Part shown: piece by piece, positions 1 through 8,024 of the stretch
Position numbering within the stretch: the stretch's first letter is position 1
Layout: the number at the start of each line of letters is the position of its first letter
Source of the DNA: an uncultured Clostridia bacterium
GTDB taxonomy: Bacteria; Bacillota; Clostridia; Acetivibrionales; CALMWN01
NCBI GenBank assembly: GCA_937873555.1
Contig: CALMWN010000417.1
Span: forward strand, 1-28,541
DNA length: 28,541 bases
Direction: 5' to 3'
Position numbers and translations under genes: made by a program
The notes under the pieces: model-generated
Told to the model about the DNA's origin: nothing
The model's input: only the letters and a program-made list of their open reading frames with translations
Database searches by the model: none

Positions 1-141
1 ACCCGGCGTTCCGAGGCTTTCAAACTGAGCCTTTTGTGAACGGGCTTCCCTTGGGACTGGTTGACCTTTGTGTTCGGGTATTTCGGTGGCAAACTCCTCA
101 ACTGCAAAATCCTTCTTGTTCCTGTAAATATCTTTTGACAT
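1..141 (-). CDS. Unknown protein, N-terminal fragment (cut by window edge)
   Basis: Only the first 47 codons are inside the window; the frame is open to the edge. The protein begins MSKDIYRNKKDFAVEEFATE and is rich in charged and polar residues, with no signal peptide or membrane segment visible. The ATG is preceded on the minus strand by an AAGAAGG ribosome site about 8 bases upstream. It is divergent from the RodA gene, with 226 bp between the two starts. I do not recognise the family from this fragment. Confidence 0.6.
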   Translation of the reverse strand, partial: MSKDIYRNKKDFAVEEFATEIPEHKGQPVPREARSQKAQFESLGTPG

Positions 142-255
142 AGATTATACCTTCTTCTTAACAGTATTTTTATTTATTTTTCCTATAAAGCAGCCTGCTT
201 ATCCATTAAAATAAGATATGGGAAAGATTTGTTATAGAATTGTTTCCCAATCAAC

Positions 256-283
256 TTGATAAAAAATTAATAAACTTTATAAT
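256..283 (+). promoter_or_regulatory. Likely sigma-A promoter of the rodA-like gene
   Basis: A -35 box TTGATA (256-261) and a perfect -10 box TATAAT (278-283) are separated by 16 bases. This predicts a transcript start near 290 and an untranslated leader of about 78 bases. The leader contains a 7-bp inverted repeat, AGCTTGC at 310-316 and GCAAGCT at 338-344, with a U-rich 21-nt loop; its role, if any, is unknown. Confidence 0.55.
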
Positions 284-367
284 TAATTTGTAAGGGAGTA
301 AGTTTCTTGAGCTTGCTTTATTTTTTGGACTATTTTTGCAAGCTATATCATTAATGATGGTGATAAA

Positions 368-1561
368 ATGCGTGACAGGAATATACTGAAAAAACTTGAT
401 TTTCCCATTCTGTGCCTGATAGCGGTACTTTTTACTATCGGAATGTTTGCCATAGCCAGTGCAACAAAGGCATATGCAGGGGACTACGGACATATAAGGA
501 TGCAGGCAATAGCCTTTGTCCTGAGCATTGTTGTAATGGTTTTAATACTGAATATTGACTATACCGCGCTAAAGGGTTTTTCGCCATACCTGTATATTAT
601 TTTGATAATACCGCTGCTTTTGCTGATAACCATACCGTCTCTCGGTCACTCAACCTATGGTGCCACAAGATGGTTCAAAATCGGGCCTGTACAAATACAG
701 TTTTCAGAATTTGCCAAAGTTTTATTCATATTGACTTTTGCAGCGCATATAAACAGGATTCAGGAAAAGGGAAGAGAGAATATAAATAAGATCCGGAAGC
801 TTATTCCGCTTTTTATCCACGCTGCGATTCCTGTTTCGTTCATAATGGCACAGCCGGATAATGGTACAGCCCTGGTTTTTTGTGTTATAGGAGCTTCGAT
901 GCTTTTTGTTTCAGGCATTGATAAAAAATATATATTTGGTGCAATAACAGGCTTGATAGCTGCCCTTCCTGCATTTTACTTCTTTGTACTTCCCAGACTG
1001 CCGAAGTATGTGCAGAACAGGATTTTTGTCTTTCTTGATCCCTCGCGTGATCCGATGGGTGCCGGGTATAACGTGATGATTGCGAAGCTTTCCGTAGGCT
1101 CTGGAGGGATATGGGGACAGGGCCTTTTTAAAGGGATTCAGATCCAGATGGGAGCACTTCCTGTAAAGGAATCGGATTTCATATTTTCGGTAATCGGTGA
1201 AGAATTGGGATTCATTTGGTGTGCGATTATTGTTATCTGTTTCATGCTTTTATTCATCCGGCTTTTGTCTTTGGCAAGGACATCCAGGGAGTATTTTGGA
1301 ACACTCATCATAACAGGAGTCACATCCATGATGGCGTTCCATGTACTCCAGAATATAGGCATGAATATAGGCATCATGCCGGTTGCAGGTATACCGCTTC
1401 CATTTATCAGTTACGGAGGGAGTGCCCTGCTTACAAATATGATAGGTGTAGGGCTTGTGTTAAATGCAGGGATGCCCAGGAAAAAACAATATTTAAATGA
1501 TATAGAAGAGGTCAGCATCTATAAATTGAATTTAAGAGCTATAAAAAAGTATGTGAGGTAA
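368..1561 (+). CDS. rodA: RodA/FtsW-family (SEDS) peptidoglycan glycosyltransferase
   Basis: A 397-residue polytopic membrane protein with the length and pattern of about ten transmembrane helices typical of SEDS proteins, which polymerise lipid II into glycan strands together with a class B PBP. Family signatures are visible: QPDNGTA around the catalytic Asp (D164; most relatives have QPDLGTA), the extracellular LPVKESDFIFSVIGEELGF segment, and the C-terminal GIPLPFISYGGS motif. RodA (elongation) is preferred over FtsW/SpoVE because of the ESDFIF and GIPLPFIS variants, but the three paralogues are hard to separate by eye. No mre or PBP gene is adjacent. The start has only a weak ribosome site (GGTGAT), and no better start is near. 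The stop codon lies in the loop of a terminator hairpin. Confidence 0.9.
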   Translation: MRDRNILKKLDFPILCLIAVLFTIGMFAIASATKAYAGDYGHIRMQAIAFVLSIVVMVLILNIDYTALKGFSPYLYIILIIPLLLLITIPSLGHSTYGATRWFKIGPVQIQFSEFAKVLFILTFAAHINRIQEKGRENINKIRKLIPLFIHAAIPVSFIMAQPDNGTALVFCVIGASMLFVSGIDKKYIFGAITGLIAALPAFYFFVLPRLPKYVQNRIFVFLDPSRDPMGAGYNVMIAKLSVGSGGIWGQGLFKGIQIQMGALPVKESDFIFSVIGEELGFIWCAIIVICFMLLFIRLLSLARTSREYFGTLIITGVTSMMAFHVLQNIGMNIGIMPVAGIPLPFISYGGSALLTNMIGVGLVLNAGMPRKKQYLNDIEEVSIYKLNLRAIKKYVR

Positions 1562-1579
1562 AGCGCCTCACATACTTTT
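1545..1579. terminator. Bidirectional intrinsic terminator over the rodA stop codon
   Basis: A perfect 14-bp inverted repeat (AAAAGTATGTGAGG at 1545-1558 pairs with 1566-1579) encloses a 7-base loop that carries the rodA TAA stop. Flanking A and T runs give a U-tract in both directions. It therefore serves both rodA and the converging chemotaxis receptor, whose stop is at 1592. The last codons of rodA form the left arm. Confidence 0.8.
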
Positions 1580-1591
1580 AAATTTGAGCGT

Positions 1592-3316
1592 TTAGACCTT
1601 AAATTTACTTATTTCATTATTAAGTTCCTCTGCCATTTTAGATAGTTCGCCTGCGGCTTCGGATATCATTTCTATAGTTGCGAGCTGCTGCTCACTGGAT
1701 GCGGAGATTTCCTGGGTGCTTGCAGCTGATTGTTCCGCTACGGCAGCCATTTCCTGTGCTTTAGACGCTATTTCCCTTGAAACGGTATCAATATTTTTGA
1801 GCATGATGGCTGATTGCTGAGTGCGGCTAACTATATCCGCCACAGAAGACCTGATTTTTTCAAAAGCGTCTTTTGTTTCATGCACAGCTTCTCTCTGAGC
1901 CTCCACGACTTTTACAGCTTTATTCATGTTATCAACAGTTTTTCTGCTTTTTTCCGTTGTACCTTTGATGATATCGGTTATTTCCCTGGCTGCAGAGGAA
2001 GAACCTTCAGCTAGCTTCCTGATTTCCTCGGAAACAACTGCAAAACCTTTTCCGGCCTCTCCTGCTCTTGCAGCCTCAATGGCTGCATTTAAAGCCAGAA
2101 GGTTTGTTTGGCCTGCAATTGAGGTTATGACACTGACGATATTACCTACCTTTTCTATCATATCACTTAATTCAGTTACTGAACTGCCTGTTTCCCTGGA
2201 TATGTTGACACTTTCCTGCATTCTTTCGGTTGCAATGTCAACGGCTTTTTGGCCTAATGCTACTATTTCCAGTGACCGGGTTGCATTTTCGGCACTCTCA
2301 ACCATGGACAAATTAACTTCACCAATTGTCTTAACGACATCGGAGATGATGGTATTTGTACTATTGGCCATCTCTGCCTGGCTGCTGTTCCCCTCAGCCA
2401 TTTCATTTATGGCGGTAACAACCTGCCCGATTGTCTTTGTACTTTCTTCTGTAGAAGCGGTTAATTCCTCTGAATGCGCTGCAAGGTTGTCAGATGTGGC
2501 GATGGTTTTACCGGCTATTTCCCTCAAAGCTTTTCTCATACCCGCAAGAGCTCTGACCATCTCACCTATTTCATCCCTGTATTTAAGCAGATACTCAAGG
2601 GAAGAATCATAAACAAGATCAAACCTCGAAGTTTTCTCAATTAAATTTACTGTTTTCCTTAAGGGTCTGGTGATTGAAAGAGTTATCAGCAGGCCGGCGG
2701 CTGAACAAATCAGAATTATAAGTAATATCAGGAGAATCATCAATGTAATGGCATTCTTATATGTAACACCGTTATCAATATAATTTTTATCAGCTGTATT
2801 GGTATTATAATCCAGTATTCTTTGGAGATTGGCCTGGTAAGTACCAAAAGCCTTTATGCCTGCGGAATTATATAGCGCAAAGGCGTCATCATATTTACCG
2901 GATTTTGACAGATCGTCACATTTGCTGCGTACATCCCGCCACACAGCAAGAGACTTTTTAAGATTGCCATACTGTTCTGATTCAAAAGCATCCAATGAAG
3001 TTTTTTCGTATGCGGAAAAGTCATCATCGATAGCTTTGGACCTCTTTTGAATGTCATCCAGGATTTTTGTCTGCGAAGCCGGATCCTTTGTCAGCATCAG
3101 CTCAAGAGTGTTGGATTTGTTTATACTTGTCTGTATCAGCGCATCGGAGAGCAATTTTATCGGCATCAGGTTTTGTTTGTACATCTCTTCGATAGTGCCT
3201 TTTGAACTGCTGTTGTAGTAATAGCTGATCAGCCCGACTGAAATAAGACCGATTATCATGAGTGATATTAGTACTGATAACTTGGTGCGGATTTTGAATG
3301 CTTTTAGTAAATTCAT
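1592..3316 (-). CDS. Methyl-accepting chemotaxis protein
   Basis: A 574-residue transmembrane chemoreceptor. A short cytoplasmic N-terminus is followed by TM1 (about residues 13-31), an all-helical extracellular ligand domain of the four-helix-bundle (4HB_MCP) type to about residue 185, TM2 (about 190-212), a HAMP linker starting ITRPLRKTVNLIEK, and a long coiled-coil signalling domain. The invariant hairpin tip is present (TNLLALNAAIEAARAGE followed by GKGFAVVSEEIRKLAE), so it should couple to CheA/CheW. The C-terminus carries no CheR-docking pentapeptide. The ligand cannot be told from sequence. A GGAAGGGG ribosome site lies 7 bases before the ATG. No che genes are near, so this is an orphan receptor ending against the rodA terminator. 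Confidence 0.93.
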   Translation of the reverse strand: MNLLKAFKIRTKLSVLISLMIIGLISVGLISYYYNSSSKGTIEEMYKQNLMPIKLLSDALIQTSINKSNTLELMLTKDPASQTKILDDIQKRSKAIDDDFSAYEKTSLDAFESEQYGNLKKSLAVWRDVRSKCDDLSKSGKYDDAFALYNSAGIKAFGTYQANLQRILDYNTNTADKNYIDNGVTYKNAITLMILLILLIILICSAAGLLITLSITRPLRKTVNLIEKTSRFDLVYDSSLEYLLKYRDEIGEMVRALAGMRKALREIAGKTIATSDNLAAHSEELTASTEESTKTIGQVVTAINEMAEGNSSQAEMANSTNTIISDVVKTIGEVNLSMVESAENATRSLEIVALGQKAVDIATERMQESVNISRETGSSVTELSDMIEKVGNIVSVITSIAGQTNLLALNAAIEAARAGEAGKGFAVVSEEIRKLAEGSSSAAREITDIIKGTTEKSRKTVDNMNKAVKVVEAQREAVHETKDAFEKIRSSVADIVSRTQQSAIMLKNIDTVSREIASKAQEMAAVAEQSAASTQEISASSEQQLATIEMISEAAGELSKMAEELNNEISKFKV

Positions 3317-3403
3317 TTGTATGCCCCTTCCTAGGTAGAGATAAACTTATTATTCATTATTCGACAAAATACTACAGTATTCCTCTCGCGTTAATATATA
3401 TAT

Positions 3404-3415
3404 CAAGAATTCTTG
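3404..3415. repeat. 12-bp palindrome upstream of the chemoreceptor gene
   Basis: CAAGAATTCTTG is a perfect palindrome about 90 bp upstream of the chemoreceptor start, next to an alternating TA run (3394-3402). It lies in the leader or promoter zone and could be a regulator site, but nothing else supports that. Confidence 0.25.
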
Positions 3416-3468
3416 TTCTTTAAACAAAAAGATTAAATCATTGTGGTGCTAATGGCACTTTGATCAGC

Positions 3469-3507
3469 AAAAAAAGCGCCTTATCCTTTTAAAAGGACAA
3501 GGCGCTT
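3469..3507 (-). terminator. Intrinsic terminator of the minus-strand solute-binding protein gene
   Basis: A nearly perfect 34-nt inverted repeat (3474-3507): AAGCGCCTT pairs with AAGGCGCTT, and an inner TCCTTTT/AAAAGGA extends the stem, with one mismatch between the two parts. Read on the minus strand it is followed by seven Ts (3475-3469), the classical layout for ending transcription from the gene whose stop is at 3581. Confidence 0.8.
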
Positions 3508-3580
3508 ATGCTACAGAACCTTTAACATTTAAACCGGTGGGGTTTTTGTAAGGTTAAGTATGGTATCTCCGCTGGAATAA

Positions 3581-5257
3581 TCACTTCCTGCTTTTGTACC
3601 TATCAAAGGCTGCCTGCTGTAATTTGATTGCGGCATCTATATTCATGCCTTTAATGTTGCTAACAACCTTGCTCATGTTTTCAACAGGTTCCTGGCCCAT
3701 AATCATTTTAATCAGCATTTCATCCAGATAGGTATTGACTTCGTTCGTAATTGAAGCTATCTTCTTGCTTTCCTCGGAAGTAGGAGAAATAGGGGGAAGA
3801 AGCAGTGACTTGTCGGCTGGATCCCAAGCGGTTTGAGAAGCTTTTTGCTGTGGAAGCATAAGGCCCATTTGTTCAAAATATACCGGGTCCTTCACAATGG
3901 CATCATTGGCTGTTGACATTGCATATTGTGATAATGCCTGATCCAGTGAAAGCCCTTTTGTATTATTAAGGACTTTATCAGTAAATACCGGTTTTCCGTT
4001 CTGCATGGTATAGCTCTCACCTTCTATTCCGAAATTAAGAAGCCTTGAGCCCTCTTCACTGTAGAAGTAATCCATCCACTTTATAGTTTCTTTAATATTT
4101 TTGTTCTTGGATGAGACGGCTTTACCCAGGCCAATAACCAGCTTGTTGTAATCATCGTTGCTTGTATAAGCCTTACCTGCGGGACCTATAGGCCAGGTCA
4201 GTCCCATTATATCAAATTTCGGGCTTTTGTCTTTCATTAAAGTTAAAAATCTACCCATGCTGCCGCTGAGGGTGCCATAGTAGAAACCACCTTTGTTGCC
4301 CGTAATCTTTGCATCAAAATTTTTACCATCTGTGACTGGGAATTCCGGATCAATCAGCCCTTCCTTGTACCATTTATTCATGGTAGATACGTAATCCTTG
4401 AATGCAGGTTCCAAAGGCCCGAATTTTACAACGTTATTATCGTTATAAAAGCCTACCAGGATTCCCCAGGCACTTGCAATATTCTTAACGCTGTTGCCGG
4501 GGTCTTTACTTGCTACAAACGGGAGTTCATCTGCTTGACCGTTTCCGTTTGGATCTTTTGTTTTAAAAGCTTTTAACACATTATAAAGTTCATCTATAGT
4601 TTTCGGAGGCTGAAGTCCCAAGTTATCCAGCCAATCCTTACGAATTTGTGGACCATTTGTCTTGAACCATTCCTGACGATCCTTTCTAAGTCTCACCATA
4701 GGAAACATATAAAATGATCCATCATCCAATGTAGACTGTTTTTTTACTTCCGGATTTTCATCCATGAGTTTTTTAAGATTTGGAGCATAACTATTGATCA
4801 AATCATTCAGCTGGATGATTGTTTTATCCTGGATTGCCTTAGCTGGTCCGCCCGGTAAATTAGGCCAGTTCCAGAATATAATATCGGTCAGGTCATTGGA
4901 TGCAATCATTAGATTCAGCTGATCGTTTTCCTGACCCACAGGAGGATGATTGAATTCAATATGAATACCAGTCCGCTTTTCAAGCTCTTTATAGCATGCC
5001 GTATCATTCATACTCTTTGCAGTTGCACTCAGTTTAGAATCTAATGCCATAAAGCACTTGAGTGTAAGCTTGTCTTTTACTATGGGTAGGGTTAGAGGTT
5101 CAGGACCGGACTGAGCACTTTGCCCCGTGCCGGCATTCACCTGTGACGGTTTTTGCACAGCCGTGTCTGCCTGCTTTGTGCTGCAGCCGGCAAATAAGCT
5201 CAACATGATAGAGAGAGTAAGAAGAATTGAAAAAAATCTTAGTGTTCTTTTCTGCAT
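3581..5257 (-). CDS. ABC transporter solute-binding lipoprotein (LplA/LipO type)
   Basis: A 558-residue extracellular sugar-binding lipoprotein of the large family-1 type used by LplABC/YtcQ-like importers. The N-terminus is a lipoprotein signal peptide with lipobox LFAGC (lipidated Cys25), then a Ser/Thr/Gln-rich linker. The mature part starts with a PEPLTLPIVKDKLTLK strand typical of these proteins and contains DPNGNGQADELPF, a calcium-loop-like segment common in the family. It is clearly paralogous to the binding protein at 8025-9695: both share, for example, GIHI-F-HPP-GQE and PGGPAKAI. A strong AGGAGGAG ribosome site fixes the start. It lies 109 bp downstream of the Cache-AraC regulator on the same strand and ends in its own terminator. 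No permease is next to it, so it may share the permeases at 12.5-14.4 kb with its paralogue, giving a second ligand specificity. Confidence 0.9.
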   Translation of the reverse strand: MQKRTLRFFSILLTLSIMLSLFAGCSTKQADTAVQKPSQVNAGTGQSAQSGPEPLTLPIVKDKLTLKCFMALDSKLSATAKSMNDTACYKELEKRTGIHIEFNHPPVGQENDQLNLMIASNDLTDIIFWNWPNLPGGPAKAIQDKTIIQLNDLINSYAPNLKKLMDENPEVKKQSTLDDGSFYMFPMVRLRKDRQEWFKTNGPQIRKDWLDNLGLQPPKTIDELYNVLKAFKTKDPNGNGQADELPFVASKDPGNSVKNIASAWGILVGFYNDNNVVKFGPLEPAFKDYVSTMNKWYKEGLIDPEFPVTDGKNFDAKITGNKGGFYYGTLSGSMGRFLTLMKDKSPKFDIMGLTWPIGPAGKAYTSNDDYNKLVIGLGKAVSSKNKNIKETIKWMDYFYSEEGSRLLNFGIEGESYTMQNGKPVFTDKVLNNTKGLSLDQALSQYAMSTANDAIVKDPVYFEQMGLMLPQQKASQTAWDPADKSLLLPPISPTSEESKKIASITNEVNTYLDEMLIKMIMGQEPVENMSKVVSNIKGMNIDAAIKLQQAAFDRYKSRK

Positions 5258-5298
5258 GAACTTTCTCCTCCTTGTATAATCGGATTACCACACCATAA

Positions 5299-5329
5299 TT
5301 CTAGTTTTTATATGGAAACAATACTAGAA
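5299..5329. promoter_or_regulatory. Inverted TTCTAGT half-sites upstream of the minus-strand solute-binding gene
   Basis: TTCTAGT (5299-5305) and ACTAGAA (5323-5329) form a 7-bp inverted repeat spaced by 17 bases, about 45-70 bp upstream of the solute-binding protein start. A third TTCTAGT lies at 7791-7797, in the control region of the divergent paralogue. AraC-family regulators often bind paired sites, so this is a candidate operator for the adjacent regulator. The link is an inference. Confidence 0.3.
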
Positions 5330-5366
5330 GCAATATTTTAGAAAGTGTTAGATTTCTTTGGATTGG

Positions 5367-7721
5367 CTACAGGTTTTTTTGTAATACACCGCTCTGTATA
5401 TTTTCCCTGTATAATCCCGGTGTGATGCCTTCATATTTTTTAAAGATACGGATGAGTCCGCTGTAGTTTGTATAACCTACCCTGCTCGATATTTCGAAGA
5501 GTGGGAGGGAAGTATTCTGAAGCAGCTCCTTTGCTTTTTCAATTCGTATTTTATTAAGGTAATCAATGAAATTTTCACCCTTTTGCTTCTTAAAAAAATA
5601 TGAAAGATATGAAGGGTTCAGATCAAGTGCATCAGCTGCTGAAGTGAGACTTAATGCACTGTTGCTGTAGTTTTCATGGAGGTAGTCCAGGATCCTGCTT
5701 TTTAATGCAGCATTGTGGCTTTTCCTGTTCAGGTTTATGTACTCACAGATACTCTTATACAGGTCTTTTAACGTAATGTGCATTTCATCGGCTGTCTGGC
5801 AGGATAGAATTTTGTTCAGGGGACTGAAGTCCCTGTTGAAAATGGACTCATATTCAATGCTCACATCGTTCAATACCTTGAGGGCCGTGCTCATGATGTC
5901 AAAGAACAGGCACCTTGCCATCTCAATGGATATATTACTGTTTTTAAAATTCTGAGAGAACAGACTGTCAAGCAAAGCCTCAACCTTTTCCAGATCACCG
6001 GCCTTGATATGATTCAGCAGCTGTGTTTCTATGAAGGCCGGATATATATATTCACCGGTAACATTGCAGATATCCTCAAAGGCAATGACACTTCCGGTTC
6101 CCCTGACCATTTTGTACTCCATCGCTCTTATGCTTTCATTATAAGTTGCACTTATACCCTTTACTCCTTCGTGCATGGATCCTATGCCGATTGTAATCTG
6201 TGTCAGGAATTTTTGTGCGATAAATCCCTTTGCATCATCTGAAATCTGATACAGCTTTTTTAAGTACAAAGAATCCTCCCTGTTTAAATCAATGATTATC
6301 GATATCCGATCCAGGTCCATGTCGACCGAATAAGATTTATATTCGTTATTGACAAGCTCTTCAATGACATTTGTAATTACAAATTTTATCATTGCCTTCT
6401 GTTCCAGGGAGCCATCCTTGACAAATTGAGAACTGTCATCGACATTGACGGTCAACACACAGAATATGTTACCAATAAAGGATATTCCCAGAGTACTCAA
6501 CGATTCCCGTATATTTTTCAGGTCGTTGATATTACCCTTAAGAAGCTGCATCAGGGTATTTGTCCTGATAATCGGCTGTTGACCGGCCATGGCTGTCTTT
6601 ATTTTTTCATTTTCCGCAAAAGTTGCAGCGGTTATTTCCTCGATGAAGGTCAATTCATTTCTGACAGCCGATAAATTGTTACCAGCCTTTGTTCCGAGTT
6701 TTTCCATGAGCTGTCTTATAGGTTTGTAATTACGTCGGGCAAGAAGAAATGACAGCCCCAATCCCAGAACCAGCTCTACTGCAATTATTACTATTGTCAA
6801 TACCTTTATATAATTCACCTTTTGCATCAGGATGTTAGTGGGGGCTACAGAGATGTAACGCCAACCGTTATATCCGGATGTTACACTGGATATGACAAAC
6901 TCCCGGTGTGTAGACCTGTCAAAGTAAAGCTGGCTGGCCGTCAACATTGTGTTTTGAAGGGCCAACCTTTTATAGGCTCCTTTTCCTATGCTCATAATAA
7001 TATTCTGCGAATTGTCCAATACATATACTTCACCGTTGCTGAACATTTCAAACCTGTTCAGCAGCTTGTAAATATTGTTTGTATCCATCATGATGACAGC
7101 CGTACCCAAAGTATTTGACCTTTCTATAAAAGGCAGGGATTGCCGGTAATCGATGATTGTTTTGGTATTGTTCCATTTCAATACTCTTCTTGAAGGGCTG
7201 TACTGCTTGTACCAGAAATTCTGCAGATCACCCTTCCATTGCGAATAACCGTATTCCTTATTCTGAAGATACTGCTGGTAAAAGAATTCAGGATCATATT
7301 TGCCTGAATATGTGAGGATTAAATCAGTATTTTTAAAGTAAATGTAAATATCATCAATCAGGTTGTTGGAGCTTCTATATTTGGATATGCTTTCTACCGC
7401 TTTGTACATGCTGTAAAAATTCTCAGGCGCACTCAGTTTACGTGTAAATAGAAAGTTCTGTATGTTCGGATCCAGAGCCAGGTTCGACATCAGTTGGTCG
7501 GTACTGTATAAATACCCGTCAATTACCTGTACCGCCTGATCGAGCATGGACACACTGCTACTTCCCAGCTGTTCGTTAAGTACACGGGCGGATTGCGTAT
7601 AACTTATGCCGCCCAGTATTACCGGAATTGACAAGACTACGATATATGACGCCAGGAATACTGAGAAGAGGTTATGCTTCCTTTGAACAAACGAGTATAA
7701 ATTTTTGAGTATACTATGCAT
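5367..7721 (-). CDS. Membrane-bound Cache sensor fused to AraC-family transcription regulator
   Basis: A 784-residue one-component membrane regulator. TM1 (about residues 18-42) and TM2 (about 304-327, VLTIVIIAVELVLGLGLSF) bracket an extracellular dCache-type ligand domain. A cytoplasmic linker of about 330 residues follows, then two AraC helix-turn-helix motifs at the C-terminus (about 680-775), with SLTSAADALDLNPSYLSYFF and the second HTH FEISSRVGYTNYSGLIRIFKK. Such proteins sense an extracellular sugar or a loaded binding protein and activate neighbouring importer operons. It lies between two paralogous solute-binding protein genes, co-directional with one and divergent from the other, so it is the obvious regulator of both. 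An AGAGGTGA ribosome site precedes the ATG. Confidence 0.9.
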   Translation of the reverse strand: MHSILKNLYSFVQRKHNLFSVFLASYIVVLSIPVILGGISYTQSARVLNEQLGSSSVSMLDQAVQVIDGYLYSTDQLMSNLALDPNIQNFLFTRKLSAPENFYSMYKAVESISKYRSSNNLIDDIYIYFKNTDLILTYSGKYDPEFFYQQYLQNKEYGYSQWKGDLQNFWYKQYSPSRRVLKWNNTKTIIDYRQSLPFIERSNTLGTAVIMMDTNNIYKLLNRFEMFSNGEVYVLDNSQNIIMSIGKGAYKRLALQNTMLTASQLYFDRSTHREFVISSVTSGYNGWRYISVAPTNILMQKVNYIKVLTIVIIAVELVLGLGLSFLLARRNYKPIRQLMEKLGTKAGNNLSAVRNELTFIEEITAATFAENEKIKTAMAGQQPIIRTNTLMQLLKGNINDLKNIRESLSTLGISFIGNIFCVLTVNVDDSSQFVKDGSLEQKAMIKFVITNVIEELVNNEYKSYSVDMDLDRISIIIDLNREDSLYLKKLYQISDDAKGFIAQKFLTQITIGIGSMHEGVKGISATYNESIRAMEYKMVRGTGSVIAFEDICNVTGEYIYPAFIETQLLNHIKAGDLEKVEALLDSLFSQNFKNSNISIEMARCLFFDIMSTALKVLNDVSIEYESIFNRDFSPLNKILSCQTADEMHITLKDLYKSICEYINLNRKSHNAALKSRILDYLHENYSNSALSLTSAADALDLNPSYLSYFFKKQKGENFIDYLNKIRIEKAKELLQNTSLPLFEISSRVGYTNYSGLIRIFKKYEGITPGLYRENIQSGVLQKNL

Positions 7722-7790
7722 AGTTCACCTCTGCAACTTTTTAACCCGTTATTTGCTCCATAGTTTCATAAGAAGATATGATTACCTGTA

Positions 7791-7797
7791 TTCTAGT
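7791..7797 (+). promoter_or_regulatory. Single TTCTAGT half-site in the divergent control region
   Basis: The 303-bp gap 7722-8024 between the regulator and the divergent binding-protein gene is AT-rich and has no gene. It holds this heptamer, identical to the half-sites at 5299-5305 and (inverted) 5323-5329, and the promoter listed at 7943-7972. The shared heptamer would fit one regulator acting on both binding-protein genes. It is too short to prove this. Confidence 0.25.
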
Positions 7798-7942
7798 AAT
7801 ATAATAGCATTAAATCGGATAAAAAGCAGGTATAAAAATTTGATGAAGTATATAAAATCTTCAAGCCCTTATGATTAAATCCTCGAAATGAATGAGAAAA
7901 CTCCTATCCAAAGATTTTAACATGAATACAAAATATTAATTC

Positions 7943-7972
7943 TTGTTTTCCCTGCCCCTGCTAAAGTATGAT
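7943..7972 (+). promoter_or_regulatory. Likely promoter of the sulfatase/importer operon
   Basis: A -35 box TTGTTT (7943-7948) and a -10 box TATGAT (7967-7972) are separated by 18 bases, placing the transcript start near 7979 and leaving a leader of about 46 bases before the ATG at 8025. The imperfect -35 and long spacer suit a promoter that needs an activator, as expected for an AraC-controlled operon. An in-frame ATG at 7968 falls inside the -10 box and is not a start. Confidence 0.5.
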
Positions 7973-8024
7973 AATCTCAATGGTTTACAGACGTCCAAAA
8001 TTCATAAAGGAGGAACAATTCAGT

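Noticed and set aside
310..344. AGCTTGC/GCAAGCT inverted repeat in the rodA leader as a terminator or riboswitch
   Set aside because: Seven pairs with a 21-base loop and no T-run after it are too weak for either claim.
1926..2612. Plus-strand open frame (228 codons) opposite the chemoreceptor gene
   Set aside because: Its Ser/Ala/Leu-rich translation is the usual antisense shadow of the coiled-coil signalling domain.
7968..8024. Upstream ATG start for the operon's solute-binding protein
   Set aside because: It falls in the -10 promoter box and would place charged residues before the signal peptide; the AAGGAGG site serves the ATG at 8025.
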